Part shown: positions 7,116-13,149 of the stretch, piece by piece | Layout: each line of letters begins with the position of its first letter | Position numbering within the stretch: position 1 is the first letter of the stretch | Assembly (NCBI GenBank): GCA_934203355.1 | Contig: CAKPZC010000059.1 | Coordinates: forward strand, 1 to 13,149 | Length of the DNA: 13,149 nucleotides | Source: an uncultured Prevotella sp. | GTDB taxonomy: Bacteria; Bacteroidota; Bacteroidia; Bacteroidales; Bacteroidaceae | Direction: 5' to 3' | The notes under the pieces: generated by a model | The model's input: the letters and a program-made list of their open reading frames with translations, nothing else | What the model was told of the DNA's origin: nothing | Database searches by the model: none | Program-made: the position numbers and the translations under genes

Positions 7116-8429
7116 ATGAAGAAAGTACTCACTACCGTCTCCATGGTTGCCGCTGTTGTGTGCGCCTCGGCTCAGAGTGGCACAAACTCGCCCTATAGTC
7201 AATATGGACTTGGCACGCTTAACGATCAGGCAGTAGGCTTCAACCGTGGAATGAACGGCTTAGGCTTAGGATTCCATGAACACAATCAAATAAATAGTCT
7301 CAACCCTGCTTCCTATGCATCCATCGACTCACTATCGTTCATCTTCGACGCTGGTATTTCCGGACAGATTACCAACTACAAAGAGGGTGGCACAAAGGTA
7401 AACGCCAAGAATGGCAATTTCGAGTATGTAGTGGGAGGATTCCGTTTGGCAAAGCACCTCGGACTCAGTTTCGGTATTCTGCCATTCTCGAACATAGGCT
7501 ATGAGTATTCTAACACCGCGAAAGTGAGCAATCCTAATCCCGATGCTTCGTCGTCGACTTCTTATGTGAACACATATAGTGGAACGGGAGGACTACATCA
7601 GATATATCTCGGACTTGGATGGATGCCCATAAAGGGGCTTGCTGTGGGTGTAAACGGCTCGTATCTTTGGGGCAACTACTCACGCTCCATAACAAACTCT
7701 TATACAGATGCCTACGCCAACACACTCTCTCGTCAATACACAGCAACTGTCAACAGTTACAAGGTGGACTTCGGAGCACAGTACACGGCACGACTTTCTA
7801 AAAAAGACGAACTGACATTGGGCGTCACATTCAGCCCAGGCCACAAACTTGGTGCCGACCCCGAATGTCAGGTCATTTCACGAAACACTCAAACAGGTGT
7901 AAGCGACACTCTTACATACGGAGCTAACGCAAAGAATGGACTCGAAATTCCGACAATGTATGGCGTGGGATTAATGTGGAATCGCTCAAACCGTTGGAAG
8001 ATTGGAGTCGACTACTCGCTTCAAAAATGGTCGGCTGTAGAGAGTCCACAGCTCGTATCACAAAATGGCACCACCGACTATATACTGCTCAAGGACCAGT
8101 ATGCCGACCGCCACAAACTGACACTCGGAGGCGATTTCTGTCCTCAAGAGAACAGCCGCTACTTCATAAAGCGTGTGCACTACCGTTTCGGTGCTTCATA
8201 CGCCACCAACTATCTGAAGATTAACAGACACGACGGTCCTAAGGAATACAGCATTAGTGCAGGTTTTGGAATTCCTATCATGAATGCCTATAACAACCGA
8301 TCACTGCTCAACATATCGGCTCAATGGGTAAGACAGGATTCTAAGATGTTTGTCACCGAAAACTCATTCCGCATAAATATAGGACTCACATTCAACGAAC
8401 GTTGGTTTGCCAAGTGGAAGATGGAATAA
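7116..8429 (+). CDS. Outer-membrane beta-barrel protein (FadL/OMPP1-like), function unknown
   Basis: The 437-residue product starts with a clear signal peptide (MKK, hydrophobic 4-16, cleavage after SA before Gln20). The mature N-terminus SPYSQYGLGTLNDQAVGFNRGMNGLGLGF and the segment NPASYASIDSLSF resemble the N-terminal region of FadL/OMPP1-type barrels seen in Bacteroidota. The remainder alternates polar and aromatic residues in strand-like runs (for example HQIYLGLGWMPIKGLAVGVNGSYLW and NSYKVDFGAQYTARL). It closes with a strand NSFRINIGLTFNERWF, as expected for a BAM client. The cargo is unknown. It is the first gene of the plus-strand block and ends five bases before lptC, so the two are probably co-transcribed, which points to an envelope-related role. 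Other barrel families are possible. Confidence 0.82.
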   Translation: MKKVLTTVSMVAAVVCASAQSGTNSPYSQYGLGTLNDQAVGFNRGMNGLGLGFHEHNQINSLNPASYASIDSLSFIFDAGISGQITNYKEGGTKVNAKNGNFEYVVGGFRLAKHLGLSFGILPFSNIGYEYSNTAKVSNPNPDASSSTSYVNTYSGTGGLHQIYLGLGWMPIKGLAVGVNGSYLWGNYSRSITNSYTDAYANTLSRQYTATVNSYKVDFGAQYTARLSKKDELTLGVTFSPGHKLGADPECQVISRNTQTGVSDTLTYGANAKNGLEIPTMYGVGLMWNRSNRWKIGVDYSLQKWSAVESPQLVSQNGTTDYILLKDQYADRHKLTLGGDFCPQENSRYFIKRVHYRFGASYATNYLKINRHDGPKEYSISAGFGIPIMNAYNNRSLLNISAQWVRQDSKMFVTENSFRINIGLTFNERWFAKWKME

Positions 8430-8434
8430 AAAAA

Positions 8435-9076
8435 ATGAAATACAGCAAATACATTCTGGTCATTCTTTTAGTCTTAGTCTTTTTCGCCTCATGCGAGGAG
8501 CAAAAGGAACACACAGCGGGAGCAATACACGACCGCGACTCTGTGTCGATGATGACAAGCTATGGTGTGAACACACTCATATCCGACTCTGGAGTCATCA
8601 AATATCGTATTGTGACTGAAAGATGGGAAGTAAACACCGTGCGCACACCGTCGAGATGGATATTCGAGAAAGGACTCTTTTTCGAGCAGTTCGACGACAA
8701 ATTCCACGTGCAGGCTTACATCCAATGCGACACAGCCTACTACTATGACCAGAAGCGACTATGGGAACTGCGCAGCCGCGTCAGCGTGCTCACCAAAGAC
8801 GGTTTGCGATTCAACAGCCAACTGCTATTTTGGGACGAGCAAGCCCATGAACTCTTCTCAAATGTACACTCTAAGCTTGTCACTCCCGAACGAACACTTG
8901 AAGGCACATACTTTCGCAGCGACGAGCGCATGACACGCTACTATGTGTCCAATTCGAAAGGCTCGTTTGAGAAGGGCGACATTGCCGGAACTGGCGACAC
9001 TATAGCATCAGCTCCCGACACTGTAAAGGCAACAATCCGACAGCAAGCTCTGCCACAGCGCAGAATACAGCAATAG
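8435..9076 (+). CDS. lptC: LPS export ABC transporter periplasmic protein LptC (lipoprotein)
   Basis: The 213-residue product carries a lipoprotein signal: hydrophobic 6-17, then FFASC with the predicted lipidated Cys at 20. The body shows the LptC/YrbK pattern: SVMMTSYGVNTLISDSGVIKYRI-like opening strands, FEKGLFFEQFD, then a run of beta-strand repeats ending in LTKDGLRFNSQLLFWDEQAHELFSN (about 129-153). LptC receives LPS from LptBFG and passes it to the periplasmic bridge. A frame extending upstream to 8402 would overlap the preceding gene, but the ATG at 8435 directly precedes the signal sequence and is the better start. It lies five bases after the barrel gene, and a low-complexity Gln/Arg tail ends the protein. 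As a predicted lipoprotein it would be a substrate for the Lnb-like enzyme encoded nearby. Confidence 0.9.
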   Translation: MKYSKYILVILLVLVFFASCEEQKEHTAGAIHDRDSVSMMTSYGVNTLISDSGVIKYRIVTERWEVNTVRTPSRWIFEKGLFFEQFDDKFHVQAYIQCDTAYYYDQKRLWELRSRVSVLTKDGLRFNSQLLFWDEQAHELFSNVHSKLVTPERTLEGTYFRSDERMTRYYVSNSKGSFEKGDIAGTGDTIASAPDTVKATIRQQALPQRRIQQ

Positions 9077-9089
9077 GCAAAAATACACA

Positions 9090-9158
9090 ATGGCACATGA
9101 CGGAATAGATAGCATCATTTCCGCCGTGTGCTTTGTTCTGTTTATAATCAATACATAA
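9090..9158 (+). CDS. Possible 22-residue hydrophobic small ORF between lptC and the CorC-like gene
   Basis: An ATG at 9090, preceded by A-rich sequence, opens a 22-codon frame ending in TAA at 9156-9158. It starts 13 bases after the lptC stop codon and ends five bases before the preferred GTG start of the next gene. The peptide begins MAHDGIDS and continues with a hydrophobic stretch (IISAVCFVLFII), so it could be a membrane micropeptide or a leader that couples translation. It is in a different frame from both neighbours. No homology is known to me, and chance is possible at this length. Confidence 0.3.
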   Translation: MAHDGIDSIISAVCFVLFIINT

Positions 9159-9163
9159 AAATA

Positions 9164-10432
9164 GTGGACACAGACATTCCTTTATTAATCAGCATCGCGG
9201 TGACAATGGTATTGTCAGCGTTTTTCTCTGGCATGGAAATAGCTTTCGTGTCGAGCAACAGAATGCTTGCCGAAATGGACCGCGACGGCAATGTGATAAC
9301 AAAAAAAATATTGTCGAAATTCTATTGTCATCCTAATGGCTTCGTAAGCACAATGCTTGTGGGCAACAACATCGTGCTTGTAGTTTATGGTATTTTGTTC
9401 GCCAAATTCTTCGACAACACCCTTTTCAGTGGACTGGAGGACGGAATGAAGGTTACAGCAGACACTCTGCTCTCAACACTTGTTGTACTTTTCACGGGCG
9501 AATTCTTACCAAAAATTCTCTTCAAGAACAATGCGAACCGACTACTTGCCGTCTTCGCAATACCTGCTTACGCTTTCTACGTACTTTTGTGGCCCATAAG
9601 CCGATTCTCAACACTTGCAGCCAAAACTCTATTGCGACTCGTTGGCATACACATGGAAAAGGAAAACGACGACGAGGGATTCTCAAAAGTAGACCTTGAC
9701 TACCTTGTGCAATCGAGCATAGACAACGCTCAAAGCGACGAAGAAATCAACGACGAAGTGAAGATATTCCAAAACGCCCTTGACTTCTCCGACTGCAAAG
9801 TACGCGACTGCATGGTGCCGCGCACAGAGATAAATGCCGTTGATCTCGACGACTGCTCAACAGCGGCTCTTATGCAAAAGTTCATAGAGAGCGGCAACTC
9901 TAAAATAATTGTGTATCAAGGCGATATTGACCACATCATTGGCTACATACATAGCTCCGAGATGTTCCGCAACCGTGAGGGATGGCGACAAAGCGTATGC
10001 AAGATGCCTTTCGTGCCGGAAACTATGGCTGCTCAGAAACTAATGCACATATTTCTACAGCAGAAAAAGAGTCTTGGAGTGGTTGTCGACGAATTTGGAG
10101 GCACAAGCGGAATTGTGTCGCTCGAAGATATCGTGGAGGAGATATTCGGCGACATTGAGGACGAACACGACAGCATAAAATACATTGCAAAACAAACGGG
10201 CGACCACGAATATGTGTTGTCAGCACGACTAGAGATTGACAAGGTGAACGACCTCTTCGGTCTTGACCTGCCCGAAAGCGATGACTACATGACCGTGGGA
10301 GGATTCATACTACACGAATATCAGAACTTCCCAAAACTCAACGAGACGGTAACAATAAAACAATTCGAGTTCCAAATAATCAAGAGTACGATGACTAAAA
10401 TCGAACTTGTAAGGCTAAAAGTACACGATTAA
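9164..10432 (+). CDS. CNNM/CorC-type transporter (hemolysin family)
   Basis: From the GTG at 9164 the product has 422 residues. A frame from a GTG at 9128 adds 12 residues that do not resemble the family and would overlap the small ORF. The DUF21/CNNM membrane domain (about 1-165) includes the typical SAFFSGMEIAFVSSNR (18-33) and FTGEFLPKILF (110-120). A CBS-pair module follows, with VRDCMVPRTEI (213-223) and DEFGGTSGIVSLEDIVEEIFG (309-329), then the C-terminal CorC_HlyC domain with DDYMTVGGFIL (373-383). Family members are linked to Mg2+/Co2+ efflux or divalent-metal homeostasis, and a transport role here is by family membership. It follows lptC by 87 bases in the same direction and is probably in the same operon. 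The old name hemolysin is not supported as a function. Confidence 0.93.
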   Translation: MDTDIPLLISIAVTMVLSAFFSGMEIAFVSSNRMLAEMDRDGNVITKKILSKFYCHPNGFVSTMLVGNNIVLVVYGILFAKFFDNTLFSGLEDGMKVTADTLLSTLVVLFTGEFLPKILFKNNANRLLAVFAIPAYAFYVLLWPISRFSTLAAKTLLRLVGIHMEKENDDEGFSKVDLDYLVQSSIDNAQSDEEINDEVKIFQNALDFSDCKVRDCMVPRTEINAVDLDDCSTAALMQKFIESGNSKIIVYQGDIDHIIGYIHSSEMFRNREGWRQSVCKMPFVPETMAAQKLMHIFLQQKKSLGVVVDEFGGTSGIVSLEDIVEEIFGDIEDEHDSIKYIAKQTGDHEYVLSARLEIDKVNDLFGLDLPESDDYMTVGGFILHEYQNFPKLNETVTIKQFEFQIIKSTMTKIELVRLKVHD

Positions 10433-10477
10433 AGGCATTTTTTCGGGCTTTTGTGCCTAAGTTTGGCAATAAATTAG

Positions 10478-10485
10478 TATTTTTG
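10478..10485 (+). promoter_or_regulatory. Consensus -7 element upstream of the PpiD-like gene
   Basis: TATTTTTG matches TAnnTTTG exactly. Upstream TTTG copies sit at 10450-10453 (spacing 24) and 10462-10465 (spacing 12), neither at the usual distance. RNA would start near 10489, giving a leader of about 110 bases that contains a small hairpin ACGGG/CCCGT (10514-10531). The leader then becomes very A-rich up to the ATG at 10598. I see no convincing terminator after the CorC-like gene, so read-through is also likely. Confidence 0.5.
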
Positions 10486-10597
10486 TGGACTTTTTGGAGT
10501 GTACCTGCAATACACGGGGCATAAATCCCGTAAAAAATAGCAAACACCGACAAACAAATGAAATAAAAATAATAAATAAAAACAATTAAAATCAATA

Positions 10598-12739
10598 ATG
10601 GCAGCATTAGGAAAAATCAGAAGCAAAGGAGTACTGCTGATATGTATCATCAGCTTAGGTCTATTTGCATTCATCGCCGAAGAGGCGTTCCGCTCATGCG
10701 AGTCGTCAAGCAATGACGCACGACAGCAAGTGGGAGAAGTATTGGGTGAAAAAATCAACGTTAATCAGTTCCAGAAACTTGTTGACGAGTACACCGAGGT
10801 TATCAAATTGCAGCAGGGTCAAGAAAACCTTAACGAAGACCAGCTCAACCAGGTTAAGGATATGGTTTGGAACACCTACGTTCAGACTAAGATCGTAGAG
10901 AACGAGACAAAGAAGCTCGGCCTCACCGTTACTGACGCAGAGTTGCAGAACGTTCTTACAGAGGGAACCAATCCTATGCTCATGCAGACCCCATTCTTCA
11001 ACCAGCAGACAGGTCGTTTCGACGTTAATGCTCTCAAGAAGTTCCTCGCTGAGTACAAATCACAAGGTCAGGCCAATCCACAGCTTGTAAAGCAGTATGA
11101 GTCGGTATACAAGTACTGGACATTCATCGAGAAGACACTGCGCCAGCAGCTCCTCTCACAGAAATACCAGAGCCTGCTTGCCCACTGTCTTATAGCCAAC
11201 AAGGTGGAGGCAGAGAAGGCATTCAACGACCAAAACGAGGAGAGCGAGATTCTGCTCGCTGCCCTGCCCTATTCAAGCATCGCCGACAACAAGGTGCAGA
11301 TTACAGATGCCGACATGAAGGCAAAGTATGACGAGGTGAAAGGTCGCTTCAAGCAGTATGTTGAAAGTCGCGACATCAAGTATGTTGACTTGCAGGTGAA
11401 GGCTTCGGCTGCTGACCGCGCTGAATTGCAGAAGGAGTTTGAAGGCTACGACAAAGAGCTCGCAACTGCCACCGACCCTTCAGACATCGTGCGCAAGAGC
11501 ACATCGCTCATCTCATACCTTGGAGTGCCTGTCACAAAGGACGCTTATCCTAACGACATTGCTCAGCGCCTTGACTCTATGGCTGTTGGCTCTACAAGCA
11601 AAGTGGTTGAGAACAAGAAGGATAACACTCTCAACATCATCAAGCTTGTGTCTAAGCAGCAGCTTCCCGACTCTGTACAGTATCGCCAGATTCAGGTAGC
11701 AGGAGCTAATGCAGACGAGACTGCTAAGCGTGCCGACTCTATCTACAACGCATTGAAGGCTGGTGCCGACTTCGAAGTTATAGCCAAGAAGTATGGTCAG
11801 ACTGGCGAAAAGACATGGATGACCTCACGTCAGTATCAGAGTGCTCCGTCGCTCGACAAGAATGCGCGCGACTATATCACAGCTATCAATACTATGGCTG
11901 TAAATGAGACTAAGAACCTCGCTATGGCACAGGGCAATCTCATCGTGCAGGTTGTAGACCGCAAGGCAATGACCACAAAGTATGTAGCTGCAGTTGTAAA
12001 GAAGAATATCACCTTCTCGAAGGACACATATTCGGCAGCCTACAACAAGTTCAGTTCATTTGTAAGTGCCAACCTCACTGCCGACGCTATCGTTAAGAAT
12101 GCAGCAAAGGCTGGATTCACTGTTCAGGAGCGCAAGGATATCACAACAGCCGACCACAATCTTGCTGGCATACGCTCAACACGCGAAGCTATGCGTTGGT
12201 TGTTTGACGCAAAGAAAAACGACGTGTCTCCTCTCTACGAATGTGGCGACAACGACCACTTGCTCATCGTGGTGCTCAACAACATCAACAATATTGGCTA
12301 TCGTTCGCTCGACGACGCACAAGTTAATGAGTATGTAAAGGCTGAAGTTCTTAAGGACAAAAAAGCAGAGATGCTCATCGCCAAACTCAATGGCGTGAAG
12401 TCGGTAGATGCAGCTAAGGCTAAGGGTGCTAATGTATCAACTGTCAATCAGGTTACTTTTGCAGCTCCCGTATTCGTTCCTGCTGTAGGCGCAAGCGAAC
12501 CTGCTTTGAGCGGTGCTGTTAAAGCCACAGCAAAGGGCAAGTTCTGCAAGGCTCCTGTAAAGGGCAATGCTGGTGTTTATGTTTTCCAGGTAACAAACAA
12601 GACACAGCGTCCTGGCAAGTTCGATGCAGCAACCGAGATGCAAAAGCTCCGTCAAAAGGAGATGCAGATGGCTGGCAACTTTATGAACGAGCTCTATATC
12701 AAGGCTAAGGTAGTAGACAACCGCTACTTGTTCTTCTAA
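10598..12739 (+). CDS. PpiD-like periplasmic foldase with SurA-N and parvulin domains
   Basis: The 713-residue product has one N-terminal membrane anchor (about 11-28, after RSK) and a large periplasmic part. The SurA_N-type region (about 45-220) includes VGEVLGEKINVNQFQKLV and the LGLTVTDAELQNVL element. Two parvulin-like modules follow: a degenerate one at about 258-353, ending DSMAVGSTSKVVENKKDN...IIKLV, and a second at about 357-455 (QYRQIQVAG, then NALKAGADFEVIAKKYGQ). The catalytic His usual at the start of a parvulin domain (RHI-type) is Gln364, so isomerase activity is doubtful. E. coli PpiD likewise works mainly as a chaperone. The C-terminus ends DNRYLFF, as I recall for Bacteroidales homologues. 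The gene has its own candidate promoter and a strong terminator. Its role is folding of newly exported proteins near SecYEG, inferred from family. Confidence 0.92.
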   Translation: MAALGKIRSKGVLLICIISLGLFAFIAEEAFRSCESSSNDARQQVGEVLGEKINVNQFQKLVDEYTEVIKLQQGQENLNEDQLNQVKDMVWNTYVQTKIVENETKKLGLTVTDAELQNVLTEGTNPMLMQTPFFNQQTGRFDVNALKKFLAEYKSQGQANPQLVKQYESVYKYWTFIEKTLRQQLLSQKYQSLLAHCLIANKVEAEKAFNDQNEESEILLAALPYSSIADNKVQITDADMKAKYDEVKGRFKQYVESRDIKYVDLQVKASAADRAELQKEFEGYDKELATATDPSDIVRKSTSLISYLGVPVTKDAYPNDIAQRLDSMAVGSTSKVVENKKDNTLNIIKLVSKQQLPDSVQYRQIQVAGANADETAKRADSIYNALKAGADFEVIAKKYGQTGEKTWMTSRQYQSAPSLDKNARDYITAINTMAVNETKNLAMAQGNLIVQVVDRKAMTTKYVAAVVKKNITFSKDTYSAAYNKFSSFVSANLTADAIVKNAAKAGFTVQERKDITTADHNLAGIRSTREAMRWLFDAKKNDVSPLYECGDNDHLLIVVLNNINNIGYRSLDDAQVNEYVKAEVLKDKKAEMLIAKLNGVKSVDAAKAKGANVSTVNQVTFAAPVFVPAVGASEPALSGAVKATAKGKFCKAPVKGNAGVYVFQVTNKTQRPGKFDAATEMQKLRQKEMQMAGNFMNELYIKAKVVDNRYLFF

Positions 12740-12753
12740 GGTTTTGATTTCAT

Positions 12754-12811
12754 AAACGAGTAGGAGGTAAATACCCATCAATGGGTTTTTACCTCCTACT
12801 TTCGTTTTTTT
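12754..12811 (+). terminator. Strong intrinsic terminator after the PpiD-like gene
   Basis: The arm from 12759 (AGTAGGAGGTAAATACCCA) pairs with 12782-12800 apart from one T-T mismatch, closed by a TCAA loop (12778-12781). The outer AAACGA (12754-12759) can pair with the TCGTTT region after a two-base bulge. A T7 run (12805-12811) follows. It begins 14 bases after the stop codon. Confidence 0.93.
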
Positions 12812-12847
12812 AGTAATATCATGGCATGAAATGGTCGTTTCAAATAA

Positions 12848-13149
12848 CTGTTATTCACAACACTGAGCAACATCAGCTTTGATTCTGAGTATGCAGCTCT
12901 CTGTGGTATTACGAAGGAAGAGGTGGTACGTGATTTCAAGCCAGAAATCAATAAGTTGGCATCAAAGAACGGATGGACTTTCGATGAAGCCGTAGCACAA
13001 GTGACAGCTTATTACGATGGCTATCATTTCTGTTATGAAAATATGGTAGATGTCTTCAATCCATTCAGCCTTGGCAATCTTCCCGAAGCCATGAAATGCC
13101 TGAAGGCGCTCATTGCGGATGTGCCCTACAGCAACAAGAAGCTTGCCAG
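12848..13149 (+). pseudogene. Remnant of an AAA-ATPase-like / PD-(D/E)XK nuclease family gene (5'-truncated, internally deleted)
   Basis: From 12848 to the window end one frame is open, with an in-frame stop TAA just before it (12845-12847). It encodes LSNISFDSEYAALCGITKEE, then AYYDGYHFCYENMVDVFNPFSLGN, matching the middle of the AAA-ATPase-like (AAA-ATPase_like / DUF1703) proteins abundant in Bacteroidales. Directly after NPFSLGN (about 13078) it jumps to LPEAMKCLKALIADVPYSNKKLA, which in intact members lies about 90-100 residues later, in the C-terminal nuclease-like domain. The N-terminal ATPase part with its Walker A motif is absent, and no plausible ATG start lies before 12900. The gene is therefore a decayed copy with a 5' truncation and an in-frame internal deletion. 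It continues beyond the window. The size of the deletion is from memory of the family. Confidence 0.8.

Noticed and set aside
8402..8434. Upstream ATG at 8402 as the start of lptC
   Set aside because: It would overlap the end of the barrel gene by 28 bases and put 11 unrelated residues before a normal lipoprotein signal peptide starting at 8435.
9128..9163. GTG at 9128 as the start of the CorC-like gene
   Set aside because: The extra 12 residues do not fit the family N-terminus and overlap the small ORF. The GTG at 9164 gives a typical start just before the first membrane helix.
10433..10460. AGGCA/TGCCT inverted repeat after the CorC-like gene as a terminator
   Set aside because: The stem is only five base pairs with a loop of about 15 bases and no T-run after it.

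Overview
The window looks like chromosomal DNA of the order Bacteroidales, probably Prevotellaceae (tentative). Three things suggest this. Protein features are typical of the group: a large SecA with a Bacteroidota-type insertion, a PpiD-like foldase ending in NRYLFF, and an Lnb/DUF4105-type membrane protein. Several intergenic regions carry the Bacteroidota -7 promoter element TAnnTTTG. Most starts lack a strong Shine-Dalgarno and are instead preceded by A-rich sequence.

Layout. Positions 1-240 hold the 3' end of a small membrane-protein gene. A noncoding stretch with a 17-bp perfect inverted repeat (335-379) precedes a LOG-family gene (390-920, +). A bidirectional terminator (955-1006) separates it from the convergent minus-strand block, which in transcription order is an Lnb-like lipoprotein N-acyltransferase (start near 6894), an alkaline-phosphatase-fold protein that has lost most catalytic residues (5689-4331), and secA (4208-1026). 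A divergent promoter region (about 6895-7115) separates this block from the plus-strand block: an outer-membrane beta-barrel protein (7116-8429), the lipoprotein LptC (8435-9076), a CNNM/CorC-type transporter (start near 9164, to 10432) and a PpiD-like periplasmic foldase (10598-12739), which ends at a strong terminator. The last ~300 bases are a decayed fragment of an AAA-ATPase/PD-(D/E)XK family gene.

How the genes fit together. Most of the window serves the cell envelope. SecA drives export, the Lnb-like enzyme would complete lipoprotein acylation, LptC (itself a predicted lipoprotein) works in LPS transport, PpiD assists folding of exported proteins, and the beta-barrel protein is a likely client. 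I see no phage, CRISPR array, tRNA, rRNA or intact insertion sequence. I do not see a clearly new multi-gene system. The most interesting points are the pseudo-phosphatase translationally packed against the Lnb-like gene, a SecA without the C-terminal zinc-binding tail and with an extra insertion, the dyad in front of the LOG gene, and a 22-codon hydrophobic ORF between lptC and the CorC-like gene.
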